A DNA stretch of 24,678 bases from Pseudomonadota bacterium (GTDB lineage: Bacteria; Pseudomonadota; Gammaproteobacteria; Burkholderiales; Burkholderiaceae_C), in the NCBI GenBank assembly GCA_023460715.1, contig JAEWPH010000058.1, positions 1 to 24,678 of the forward strand. The letters run 5' to 3'. Positions 15,568-22,827 of the stretch are shown piece after piece. A model generated the notes under the pieces. That model saw nothing but the letters and a program-made list of their open reading frames with translations. It did no database searches and was not told where the DNA came from. The position numbers and the translations under genes are program-made. Position 1 is the stretch's first letter. Every line of letters starts with the position of its first letter.

Positions 15568-16524
15568 CTACCGGAACATCAGGAAATACAACAGGAACAC
15601 GTTGCAGGTCAGCAGCGCCAGCGCCGTGGGCACCTGCGCGCGTATCACCGCATTCTTGTCCGGCAGCTCCAGCAGCGCGGCCGGCACGATGTTGAAGTTG
15701 GCAGCCATCGGCGTCAGCAGCGTACCGCAGTAGCCCGACAGCATGCCGATGGCGGCCATCACGGCGGGGTCACCACCGTACACGCCCACCAGGATCGGCA
15801 CGCCCACGCCACCCGTCATCACCGGGAAGGCCGCGAAGCCGTTGCCCATGATGATGGTGAACAGCGCCATGCCGATCACGTACACGGCCACGGCGACGAA
15901 GCGCAGGTCCATGTTGATGTAGGTGGTGGTCACGTGCGCCACGGCCTTGCCCACGCCGGCGTCGGAGAACACCAGGCCCAGCATGCCCAGCATCTGCGGC
16001 AGCACCAGGGCCCAGCCCAGGGCATCCGTCAGGCGGCGCGATTCGCGCAGGCCCTGGGCCGGCGTCTCACGCGTCAGCCAGCACGCCAGCGCCAGGGAGA
16101 CCACGCAGCCCACGCCCAGGCTCACCAGCGTGGTGTTCTTGGGGTCGAGCAGTGGCGTGCCACCGACGATGAGGTGCTTGGCCGACAGCGTGCCGATCAT
16201 GGTGATCAGCGGAATCGCCAGCGCAGGGATGAACAGCTTGTTGCCCAGGCGCTTGGCGCTGGCGACATAGTCGGCATCGGTGCGGCCACCGTGCTTGCCG
16301 CTGCCCACACCGCCGAAACCGGCGATCACAGCCATGACCACGGCGCCGACGCCCACCCACATGGGGGGAATCAGGTCACCGATCACGAAGACCAGGGCAT
16401 ACAGCGCCCAGAACAGGCCGCTGGAGAAACGCTTGGGGTTGGTCTTGTCGGTCAGCGTCGAGAACGCGGTGACCGCCAGGATGAAACCGACCAGGTAGTA
16501 GAGATGTTGGATCGTGAGCGTCAT
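15568..16524 (-). CDS. DUF979 family membrane protein, predicted 5-oxoproline transporter subunit
   Basis: Inner-membrane protein of 318 residues with about eight to nine hydrophobic segments. The N-terminal LYYLVGFILAVTAFSTLTD, the central GNKLFIPALAIPLITMIGT and the C-terminal GYCGTLLTPMAANFNIVPAALLEL are typical of DUF979, a family that regularly pairs with DUF969. The pair is predicted from gene clustering with pxp and pcp genes to import 5-oxoproline; to my knowledge this is mainly a genomic-context assignment. The start is 5 nt after the DUF969 stop, with GGGAG upstream of the ATG at 16524. It has no similarity in layout to ABC or TRAP systems. Confidence 0.9.
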   Translation of the reverse strand: MTLTIQHLYYLVGFILAVTAFSTLTDKTNPKRFSSGLFWALYALVFVIGDLIPPMWVGVGAVVMAVIAGFGGVGSGKHGGRTDADYVASAKRLGNKLFIPALAIPLITMIGTLSAKHLIVGGTPLLDPKNTTLVSLGVGCVVSLALACWLTRETPAQGLRESRRLTDALGWALVLPQMLGMLGLVFSDAGVGKAVAHVTTTYINMDLRFVAVAVYVIGMALFTIIMGNGFAAFPVMTGGVGVPILVGVYGGDPAVMAAIGMLSGYCGTLLTPMAANFNIVPAALLELPDKNAVIRAQVPTALALLTCNVFLLYFLMFR

Positions 16525-16529
16525 GGCGT

Positions 16530-17264
16530 TCAGGCTCCCTTGTGGGCGGATGCGGATGCCGATGCACCGGCGGCTTCGGCCGCCAGTTCACGCTGCAGCA
16601 CGCCGTCCAGGCGGTGCAGGCGCCAGGCGTGGATGGCGAAGGCGCAGATGGCGGTAGGGATGCCCCACAGCGCGACGTGGATGGGTTCGACCTCGATGCC
16701 GGCTTCGCGCAGGAAGGTGGTCATCAGCACGATGGCGCCGAAGGCCACGAAGATGTCTTCGCCGAAGAACAGGCCCACGTTGTCGGTCGCGGCCGAGAAG
16801 GCGCGCAGCTTGTGGCGGATGCGGTCGGGCAGCTTGCCGTGGCGCGCCTCGGTGGCGCCTTCGGCCATGGGGGCGATCAGCGGGCGCACCATCTGCGGAT
16901 GGCCGCCCAGGCTGGTCAGGCCGATGGCGGCCGTGAGCTGGCGTGCGGCCAGGTAGACGATCAGCAGGCGGCCGGCCGTGGCCGACTTGATGGAGCTGAT
17001 CCAGTTCTGCGCATGCTGGCGCAGGCCGTGGCGCTCGAGCAGGCCGATCACCGCCAGCGGCAGCAGGATGATGAGCGGCAGGTTGCGCGTCTTGACGAAC
17101 CCGGCGCCGATGGTCGCCAGGATCTTGTCGATGGGAAAGCCTGCGGCGAACGCCGTGGCGATGGCCGTGACGATCACGACCAGCATCGGATTGAACCGCA
17201 GGATGAACCCCGCGATGATGACGGCCACTCCGATGAGCGGCCACAGATTGACGTCACTAAGCAT
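16530..17264 (-). CDS. DUF969 family membrane protein, predicted 5-oxoproline transporter subunit
   Basis: Inner-membrane protein of 244 residues with about six hydrophobic segments. It begins LWPLIGVAVIIAGFILRFNP and carries GFVKTRNLPLIILLPLAVIGLLERHGL, RQLTAAIGLTSLGGHPQMVRP and the loop DNVGLFFGEDIFVAFGAIVL, all typical of DUF969. It is the first gene of the six-gene minus-strand operon and pairs with DUF979. The ATG at 17264 has GAAGGA at good spacing. The C-terminal tail is alanine/serine-rich and probably cytoplasmic. Together with the peptidase and PxpABC genes it forms a scavenging route for pyroglutamate. Confidence 0.9.
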   Translation of the reverse strand: MLSDVNLWPLIGVAVIIAGFILRFNPMLVVIVTAIATAFAAGFPIDKILATIGAGFVKTRNLPLIILLPLAVIGLLERHGLRQHAQNWISSIKSATAGRLLIVYLAARQLTAAIGLTSLGGHPQMVRPLIAPMAEGATEARHGKLPDRIRHKLRAFSAATDNVGLFFGEDIFVAFGAIVLMTTFLREAGIEVEPIHVALWGIPTAICAFAIHAWRLHRLDGVLQRELAAEAAGASASASAHKGA

Positions 17265-17439
17265 GTTGATCCTTCATTGAACAGACACCCGCCGCCCGGC
17301 CAGAGCGAGCACGTGCACCGCGCTCACGGCCGTTCCAGCCCGCCCCGGACGCTGGCTTCTCGCCATGCATTCATCCAGGCCGGCCCCTGCCAGCCCCTCG
17401 GAGCCGACGACTGCCTGATGCAATCCCCATGCCAATCAA

Positions 17440-17453
17440 TGAACAAATATTCA
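17440..17453. promoter_or_regulatory. TGAA-N6-TTCA palindrome, possible second regulator site
   Basis: TGAACAAATATTCA is an imperfect 14-bp palindrome. It shares TGAACAAA with 17484-17491 within the large palindrome 30 nt away and CAAATATTC with that palindrome's left arm. Paired related sites upstream of a divergent regulator suggest cooperative binding. Confidence 0.4.
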
Positions 17454-17466
17454 CGTATTAGCCCAT

Positions 17467-17502
17467 CAAATATTCTGCTTTGTTGAACAAAAACAGAATT
17501 TG
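17467..17502. promoter_or_regulatory. 36-bp imperfect palindrome, candidate GntR operator
   Basis: The left arm 17467-17484 (CAAATATTCTGCTTTGTT) and right arm 17485-17502 (GAACAAAAACAGAATTTG) are inverted copies, allowing a 2-nt and a 1-nt offset. It is about 200 nt before the DUF969 start and 450 nt before the GntR start. It is the best regulator site candidate in this divergent region; a role in pyroglutamate-dependent control is inference. Confidence 0.5.
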
Positions 17503-17954
17503 AAAATACAAATTGCACCAAGTTGTCTCACAGGACGCGGATTCTGCCCAACGATGAGGCATATCAAATCCCCGAGGAAACCCTAGGGAGGGACTATTTG
17601 GTGTGGCCGCGAGACAGGGGTGGGACCCGGGAGGCGGCGTGAGACGGGGCGCGGCTGGAGGCATTGCGGCGCCAATGCCGCAAGCCCTGGAACAGGGTGG
17701 CAGGCACAGAATGTGTGAAGGCGTGGTGCGCAGTGCCTTCGGTGTGCCCACGAACAGGCACCTGTGCCAATGCGTTGCAAGCGCCCCCTGACAAATGTTC
17801 TCAGGCCGGAGGCATCGGCACACACCCGCGCGTCCGGCGAAGGCCGCCGCGAAATCTGCTACAAACCGTTCCATGCCTGCCGCGACCGTCGAAGGGCGAT
17901 GCGCCGACCGGCGCGCCTTCTGTGGCCCCCTGCAACCCGCCCATTCCGCCCGGC

Positions 17955-18635
17955 ATGACCTCCGAACTCCCGACGAACGCCCCCACGCTGAACGACCGCA
18001 TGGCGGAGCTGATCCGGCACAAGATCGTGCAGGGGGAGTTCACCCCCGGCCAACGACTGTCCGAAGCCGCCCTGAGCGAGAGCCTGGAGATCTCGCGCAA
18101 CACCTTGCGCGAGGTGTTCCGCCTGTTGACCAAGGAAGGTCTGCTCAAGTACGAGCCCAACCGCGGCGTGTCGGTGGCGGTGCCCAGCATTGCCTCGATC
18201 ATCGACATCTACCGGGTGCGCCGGCTCATCGAATGCCAGGCCCTCGCCCAGGCCTATCCCCGCCACCCCGCCAAAAAACATCTGCGTGACGCCGTCGATA
18301 CGGCGCTGCGCTGCCGCGAGGCCGGTGACTGGCAGGGCGTGGGCACCGCCAACATGGAATTCCACATGGCCATCGTCGAGCTGGCCGACAGCGAGCGGCT
18401 GAACGTGATGTTCTCGCACATCCTGGCCGAGCTGCGCCTGGCGTTCGGCCTGCTGAACGACCTGGAATTCCTGCACGCGCCCTATGTGGACATGAACGTC
18501 AAGATCGTCGAGCTTTTCGAGGCCGGCAAGCTGGCCGAGGCCTCCACCGAACTGCACGAGTACCTGGTGCATTCCGAACGCATCCTGCTGGGCGTCTACG
18601 CGCGCCGGCTCTCCGACTCCGGCCAGCTGCGGTAG
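17955..18635 (+). CDS. GntR-family regulator with FCD domain (FadR subfamily), probable pyroglutamate operon regulator
   Basis: Protein of 226 residues. The N-terminal winged helix-turn-helix (about 12-75) has IRHKIVQGEFTPGQRLSEAAL followed by SLEISRNTLREVFRLLTKEGLLKYEPNRGVSV, the classical GntR pattern. The C-terminal all-helical FCD domain (about 82-215) carries RRLIECQAL, then NMEFHMAIVELA with the metal/ligand-binding histidine. FCD regulators usually bind small carboxylates, so 5-oxoproline or a related acid is a reasonable effector. The gene diverges from the DUF969-DUF979-pcp-pxp operon, the usual place of a local regulator. The ATG at 17955 begins a normal GntR N-terminus; there is no strong ribosome site, and the longer open frame to the left is not family-like. 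Confidence 0.88.
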   Translation: MTSELPTNAPTLNDRMAELIRHKIVQGEFTPGQRLSEAALSESLEISRNTLREVFRLLTKEGLLKYEPNRGVSVAVPSIASIIDIYRVRRLIECQALAQAYPRHPAKKHLRDAVDTALRCREAGDWQGVGTANMEFHMAIVELADSERLNVMFSHILAELRLAFGLLNDLEFLHAPYVDMNVKIVELFEAGKLAEASTELHEYLVHSERILLGVYARRLSDSGQLR

Positions 18636-18693
18636 GCGCAGCGGCGTAGCGTAGCCCCACCATCCCACCGACCCTCTCCGCCCTTCATACACC

Positions 18694-19398
18694 ATGAGCG
18701 CCACCGACACCTCCGTCATCTACGGCACCGAAGACCTGCTCGTCAGCCTGTGCAACTCCGTCACCCGCGTGCTGAGCGTGGCCACGCAAAAGCCCCTGCA
18801 CTACTCCGGTATGGTGCAGCGCATCACCAAGACCTGCCTGAAGCCTGACATCGGCTGCTTCGTGCTGTTCGACGGCGGTTTTTCGGGGCTGGTCATCATC
18901 AACTTCTCGAAAGAGGCGGCGATGGAGATCTACCGGAGCTACCTGCTGAGCATGGGCATGTCGCAGGCGGATCTGGCCACGTCGTACACCTCCGACGAGG
19001 TGGCCAACGTGATGGGCGAGCTGATGAACCAGGTGGTGGGCGACTTCACCGGCAAGGTGCGGCGCGAGCTGCAGACCCACATCACGCAGAACCAGCCCAA
19101 GATGCTGGTGCTCAACCAGCAGGTGGTGCTGAGCGTGGACGCCAACCTCGACAAGCCGGAAGCCCGCCGCGTGACTTTCTACACGGCCTCCAACCACATC
19201 TTCTACCTGGAGCTGGCCATCGACCGCACGGAGTTCGTCAAGGTCGTTGACTTCGAGCCCCAGGAGACGCCCGACCCCGACGCGCTGATCGCGGCCCAGA
19301 ACACCCCTGCCCCGTCCTCGCCATCTCAGGCAGGCAGCGCCGGCGCCACGGGCGGCGACAGCGACACCGACGCGCTGTTGCGGTCCCTGGGCATGTAA
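18694..19398 (+). CDS. DUF3334-type protein with CheC/CheX-like ExxN motif
   Basis: Soluble protein of 234 residues; from its opening and length I assign it to DUF3334, without certainty. Residues about 10-190 look like one alpha/beta domain, and the tail (about 200-228) is a low-complexity Pro/Ala/Ser/Gly linker ending in DALLRSLGM. The segment 105-135 carries E109-x2-N112 and then P135 after exactly 22 residues. That is the spacing of the CheC/CheX/FliY phosphatase signature ([DS]-x3-E-x2-N-x22-P), with N105 where D or S is usual. It could therefore dephosphorylate a response regulator or use the CheX fold for another task. It stands alone, 58 nt after the GntR gene on the same strand, and no chemotaxis genes are visible. 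Its stop is directly followed by palindromic repeat copy C. Confidence 0.7.
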   Translation: MSATDTSVIYGTEDLLVSLCNSVTRVLSVATQKPLHYSGMVQRITKTCLKPDIGCFVLFDGGFSGLVIINFSKEAAMEIYRSYLLSMGMSQADLATSYTSDEVANVMGELMNQVVGDFTGKVRRELQTHITQNQPKMLVLNQQVVLSVDANLDKPEARRVTFYTASNHIFYLELAIDRTEFVKVVDFEPQETPDPDALIAAQNTPAPSSPSQAGSAGATGGDSDTDALLRSLGM

Positions 19399-19399
19399 T

Positions 19400-19455
19400 T
19401 GCTACATATTTAGTAGCATATAGCGCTTATTGGACAAGGGCTTCAGCCATTTTCT
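19400..19455 (+). repeat. Palindromic repeat, copy C, after the DUF3334 gene
   Basis: It begins two bases after the stop codon. GCTAC-7 nt-GTAGC (19401-19417) is a perfect 5-bp hairpin, followed by the core AGCGCTT (19422-19428), 7 nt, and AAGGGCT (19436-19442) with one mismatch in the stem. It aligns with the minus strand of copy A and, more loosely, of copy B. In this place it could act as a 3' end or termination structure. Confidence 0.75.
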
Positions 19456-20016
19456 ATTGATTTTTGGCCATTGCGGTCCGCCGGGCCACGCTGGCGCGGC
19501 CCTGGCTCTGGCGCACCTGTACGTGCAGGGCCGCCGACTGTCCTCCCCGTTGTAGGGTGAACCGCGGGCGCCCAGCGCGTGGTCGGCGCTCCTGGAGCGC
19601 CCTTGGCTGTCGGTAGCGGAACTGCAGCTTTCCACGGCGGCGCCCCACCGCCCTGCACTTGGCCCCCTCCCTCTGCACCCATCGAGTGAAAGTGCGCGCT
19701 GCGGACCGGGAGGGCCGCAAGGCGCAAAACGCAGCCATAGCCTGGCTGTGGCGAGTACTCGCAGCGCCGCAGGCTGCCCGAGTCCGCAGGCGAACGGCGC
19801 GGTGGTTGGTGGATATCTCCTAGCAGCCACCGCGATCGCAGGTAAGGAGGGTCGGCGCACCAAGGCGGAAGGGAGTGCCTGAACCCACGCCACCCTTCGC
19901 CCCGTCCCCCACTCTTCGAAGCCCCGGCCTCACATGGCCTGCCGCTCCTCCTCAGGACAGACAGGCTTCCAGGCAGCCGTACGGGAAAACCCACCCCCAC
20001 ACGGCAGCAACAGGCG
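19456..20016. other. Unassigned 560-nt GC-rich region upstream of the aromatic catabolism genes
   Basis: Together with the repeat and promoter, 19399-20129 holds no gene I can support. Two overlapping minus-strand open frames (19402-19893 and 19443-20000) have compositions rich in Arg, Pro, Gly, Ala and Cys and no domain. A 12-bp palindrome GCGAGTACTCGC sits near 19751-19762, and a GCGCCG...CGGCGC pair spans about 19766-19802. It might be a decayed gene, a repeat or a structured RNA; nothing decides. Confidence 0.35.
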
Positions 20017-20047
20017 TTGTCTTTTTCACATCGTTAGCTAGACTAAC
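20017..20047 (+). promoter_or_regulatory. Probable promoter with MarR-type operator for the ech-sdr-vanAB genes
   Basis: GTTAG (20033-20037), 5 nt, CTAAC (20043-20047) is a perfect inverted repeat; the outer ATC...TGAT bases nearly extend it. It overlaps a fair sigma-70-like pair, TTGTCT (20017-20022) and TAGACT (20039-20044) with a 16-nt spacer. The surrounding sequence is AT-rich and 80-110 nt before the enoyl-CoA hydratase start. Site type and position fit repression by the MarR protein coded at 23860-24351. Confidence 0.55.
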
Positions 20048-20129
20048 TGATATCCTAAAAATCAATTCCCCAAAAAAATCAATTACGGCAGCAGCATCGC
20101 TCGCCGTGATGCCCCACCAGAGAGCCCGC

Positions 20130-20942
20130 ATGACCCTTCCCGATTTCCTCCCTGCGCAGGGGCTGCTGGCGCACCTGACGGAATTGCAGGTCAGCGCCGC
20201 AGGAGCGGTCGCCCACATCCGCCTGAACCGTCCCGCCAAGCGCAACGCCATCAACGAGGCGTTGATGCAGCAGCTGCACACGGCGCTCATCCATCTGCCC
20301 GCTTCCGCGGGAGCCCTCGTCATCAGCGGCGAAGGCCCGCATTTCTGCGCCGGGCTGGACCTTTCCGACCTGAGCGACCGCAGCGTCGCCGAGGGCATTC
20401 ACCACTCGCGCGGATGGCATGCGGTGATGGACGCTTTGCAGTATTTCCGCGTGCCCGTCGTGGTGGCGCTGCAGGGTGCGGTGGTGGGCGGCGGCCTGGA
20501 ACTGGCTGCGGCAGCCCACATCCGCGTGGCGGATGCCAGCACCTACTTCGGCCTTCCGGAGGGGCAGCGCGGCATCTTCGTCGGCGGCGGCGGGTCGGCA
20601 CGCATTCCGCGCCTGGCCGGCGTGGCCTGCATGACCGACATGATGCTCACAGGCCGGGTGCTGGATGCCAGCGAGGGCGAGCGACGTGGCCTGGTGCAGT
20701 ACGTGGTGCCCGAGGGCGGCTCGCTGGCCAAGGCGGTGGCGCTTGCGCAGCGCATCGCCACCAATGCGCCGCTGTCGAACTATGCGGTCGTCCAGGCCTT
20801 GCCCCGCATCGCCGACATGGCCCAGTCCGACGGGCTGTTCGTCGAGTCGCTCATGGCCGCCATCGCCCAGGGCGATGAGGCCGCCAAGCAACGGCTCGCG
20901 GACTTTCTGCAGGGCCGCGCCGCCAAGGTGCTCAAGACGTGA
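20130..20942 (+). CDS. Enoyl-CoA hydratase/isomerase (crotonase) family protein
   Basis: Protein of 270 residues with the crotonase fold. The N-terminal oxyanion-hole region is HFCAGLDLSDL (71-81), and the second is GAVVGGGLELA (117-126). Both catalytic glutamates of true hydratases are in place: E124 (GGGLELA) and E144 (FGLPEGQ). Feruloyl-CoA hydratase-lyases keep only the second and have serine at the first, so this protein looks like a hydratase that adds water to a double bond without retro-aldol cleavage. By context the substrate is probably an aromatic enoyl-CoA such as feruloyl-CoA. The ATG at 20130 is preferred, preceded by an AGAGA stretch; an ATG seven codons earlier is possible. 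The SDR gene follows after 32 nt. Confidence 0.88.
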   Translation: MTLPDFLPAQGLLAHLTELQVSAAGAVAHIRLNRPAKRNAINEALMQQLHTALIHLPASAGALVISGEGPHFCAGLDLSDLSDRSVAEGIHHSRGWHAVMDALQYFRVPVVVALQGAVVGGGLELAAAAHIRVADASTYFGLPEGQRGIFVGGGGSARIPRLAGVACMTDMMLTGRVLDASEGERRGLVQYVVPEGGSLAKAVALAQRIATNAPLSNYAVVQALPRIADMAQSDGLFVESLMAAIAQGDEAAKQRLADFLQGRAAKVLKT

Positions 20943-20974
20943 TGGCCGCCATCCAACCCACCCAAGGAGTTTCT

Positions 20975-21754
20975 ATGCCATTCACTTCCCAGGCTGCACT
21001 CGTCACAGGCGCCGGCTCCGGTCTCGGCGAAGCCGTCTCACGGGCACTGGCCCAGGCCGGTGCGCGCGTTGCGCTGCTCGACATCCATCTGGCCGCGGCC
21101 GAGCGCGTTGCCGCCGAACTGCGGGCCCTGGGCCAGCAGGCCATCGCCGTGCACTGCGACATCGCCGACGAAGCCTCGGCCACGGACGCGCTCGACGCTG
21201 CCGCGGCCGCCCATGGCGACGCGCGCATCCTCATGAACATCGCCGGAGTGGGTGGCGCCAGGCGGGTGATCCAGCGCGACGGGTCCCCGGCGCCGCTGGC
21301 CGACTTCGAACGCACCCTGCGCGTGAACCTGCTCGGCACCTACAACATGGTGCGGCTCATGGCCGCGCGCGCCGCCCGGCTGGAGCCTCTCGTGGATGGG
21401 GCCCGCGGCGTGATCGTGAACACCGCATCGGTCGCCGCGTTCGACGGCCAGGTCGGCCAGGAGGCATACGCCGCATCGAAAGCCGGCGTGGCCGGCATGA
21501 CCCTGCCGCTGGCCCGCGACCTGGCGCAGTGGGGCATTCGTGTGTGCACCATCGCGCCCGGCATCTTCGCGACGCCGCTGCTCAAGGAACTGCCCGAGGC
21601 GGTGCAGCACACCCTGGCCGAGGCGATTCCGTTTCCGAAGCGCCTGGGCCACCCCGAGGAATTCGCCGCGCTGGCCCTGCACATCGCCAGCAACGGGCAC
21701 CTGAACGGCGAAGTGATTCGCCTGGACGGCGCACTGCGGATGGCAGCGCGCTGA
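20975..21754 (+). CDS. Short-chain dehydrogenase/reductase, 3-hydroxyacyl-CoA dehydrogenase type II-like
   Basis: Protein of 259 residues, classical SDR. The NAD(H)-binding TGAGSGLG is at 11-18, with D36 after the second strand pointing to NAD rather than NADP; NIAG is at 88-91. The catalytic set is N118, S152, Y165 and K169 (YAASK). The stretch ASVAAFDGQVGQEAYAASKAGV and the later GIRVCTIAPGIFATPL resemble the HSD10/type II 3-hydroxyacyl-CoA dehydrogenase group. It would oxidise the 3-hydroxyacyl-CoA made by the preceding hydratase to a 3-ketoacyl-CoA. A good CAAGGAGT site lies 5 nt before the ATG. The substrate link is inference from context. Confidence 0.88.
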   Translation: MPFTSQAALVTGAGSGLGEAVSRALAQAGARVALLDIHLAAAERVAAELRALGQQAIAVHCDIADEASATDALDAAAAAHGDARILMNIAGVGGARRVIQRDGSPAPLADFERTLRVNLLGTYNMVRLMAARAARLEPLVDGARGVIVNTASVAAFDGQVGQEAYAASKAGVAGMTLPLARDLAQWGIRVCTIAPGIFATPLLKELPEAVQHTLAEAIPFPKRLGHPEEFAALALHIASNGHLNGEVIRLDGALRMAAR

Positions 21755-21792
21755 CCCCCACGCCAACGAAGTCTTCAAAGGAGTCTTCCACC

Positions 21793-22827
21793 ATGTTCCC
21801 CCTCAACACCTGGTACGTTGCGGCACGCAGCGACGAGATCCCGCAGGGCAGGCCGCTGGGCCGGCGCATTTGCAACCAGGCACTGGCGATCTTCCGAAGC
21901 AGCGATGGCAGCGTCGCCGCCGTGGAAGACTTCTGCCCCCACCGCGGGGCGCCCCTGTCGCTGGGACGGGTGGAGGGCAACACGCTGGTGTGCGGCTACC
22001 ACGGACTGGCGATGGGTTGCGACGGCAGGACCGTGTCGATGCCCTGCCAGCGCGTGCGCGGTTTTCCGGCCGTGCGCAGCTTTCCGCTGCACGAGGCCCA
22101 CGGCTTCGTATGGATCTGGCCCGGGGACCCGGCACTCGTCGATGTGGCGAAGATTCCGCGGTTCGACTGGCTCGGCAATCCGCAATACGCCTACGGCGGC
22201 GGGCTCTACCGCATCGGCTGCGATTACCGCCTCATGATCGACAACCTGATGGATCTGACGCACGAAACCTACGTGCATTCCACCAGCATCGGCCAGAAGG
22301 AGATCGACGAGGTGCCGTGCCAGACGCATGCGGACGGCGATCACGTGGTCACCCAGCGCCACATGGCAGGCATCGAAGCGCCCCCGTTCTGGAAGATGGC
22401 CCTGCGCATGAACGGCCTGCCCGACGACCAACCGGTGGACCGCTGGCAGATCTGCCACTTCACGCCTCCCAGCCACGTGATGATCGAGGTCGGCGTGGCC
22501 CTGGAGGGCAAGGGCGGCTACAGCGCACCCGACGAATTCAAGGCCGCCAGTTGGGTGGTGGACTTCATCACCCCGGAAACCGACACGTCCATCCACTATT
22601 TCTGGGGCATGGCACGGCGATTCCGGCCCGACGATGAAGGGCTGACGGCGCAGATCCGCGAGGGCCAGGGCCGCATCTTCGCGGAAGACCAGGAAATGCT
22701 GGAACGGCAACAGGCCAATCTGCTGGCCTACCCCGACCGCAAGCTCCTGCTGCTGAACATCGACGGCGGCGGGGTGCAGTCGCGCAAGGTCATCGAACGG
22801 TGGCTGCAGGCCGAGGCCGCTGCATGA
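21793..22827 (+). CDS. vanA: Vanillate O-demethylase oxygenase subunit (Rieske non-haem iron)
   Basis: Protein of 344 residues matching the VanA family along its length. The Rieske [2Fe-2S] ligands are C48, H50, C67 and H70 (CPHRG and CGYHG). The mononuclear iron site is in NLMDLTHETYVH, with H157 and H162 as ligands and D154 in the bridging place; the EDQEMLERQQ stretch near 295 fits the third, carboxylate ligand region. WYVAARSDEI at the start and IREGQGRIFAEDQEML near the end are close to VanA as I remember it. It removes the methyl group of vanillate as formaldehyde, giving protocatechuate, with electrons from VanB. An AAAGGAG site lies before the ATG at 21793. A related methoxybenzoate is a possible alternative substrate. 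Confidence 0.87.
   Translation: MFPLNTWYVAARSDEIPQGRPLGRRICNQALAIFRSSDGSVAAVEDFCPHRGAPLSLGRVEGNTLVCGYHGLAMGCDGRTVSMPCQRVRGFPAVRSFPLHEAHGFVWIWPGDPALVDVAKIPRFDWLGNPQYAYGGGLYRIGCDYRLMIDNLMDLTHETYVHSTSIGQKEIDEVPCQTHADGDHVVTQRHMAGIEAPPFWKMALRMNGLPDDQPVDRWQICHFTPPSHVMIEVGVALEGKGGYSAPDEFKAASWVVDFITPETDTSIHYFWGMARRFRPDDEGLTAQIREGQGRIFAEDQEMLERQQANLLAYPDRKLLLLNIDGGGVQSRKVIERWLQAEAAA

Larger units (their letters stand above)
17265..17954. other. 690-nt divergent control region between pyroglutamate operon and GntR gene
   Basis: No convincing gene. The stretch 17430-17515 is strongly AT-rich for this window and contains the palindromes at 17440-17453 and 17467-17502. Further right, GGCATTG-6 nt-CAATGCC (17660-17679) is a perfect 7-bp hairpin of unknown role. 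Open frames on both strands across 17460-17870 have odd, cysteine- and proline-rich translations and no ribosome site that I trust. Confidence 0.5.

Noticed and set aside
15253..16956. A long plus-strand frame opposite the DUF969/DUF979 genes
   Set aside because: His/Gln/Arg-rich antisense shadow of membrane protein genes.
17458..17874. A 138-codon minus-strand frame in the GntR control region
   Set aside because: It crosses the AT-rich palindromes and has an unusual Cys/Pro-rich translation without a domain.
19402..20000. Two overlapping minus-strand frames as hypothetical genes
   Set aside because: They overlap each other in different frames, one begins inside a repeat, and neither has a ribosome site or domain; kept only as an unassigned region.
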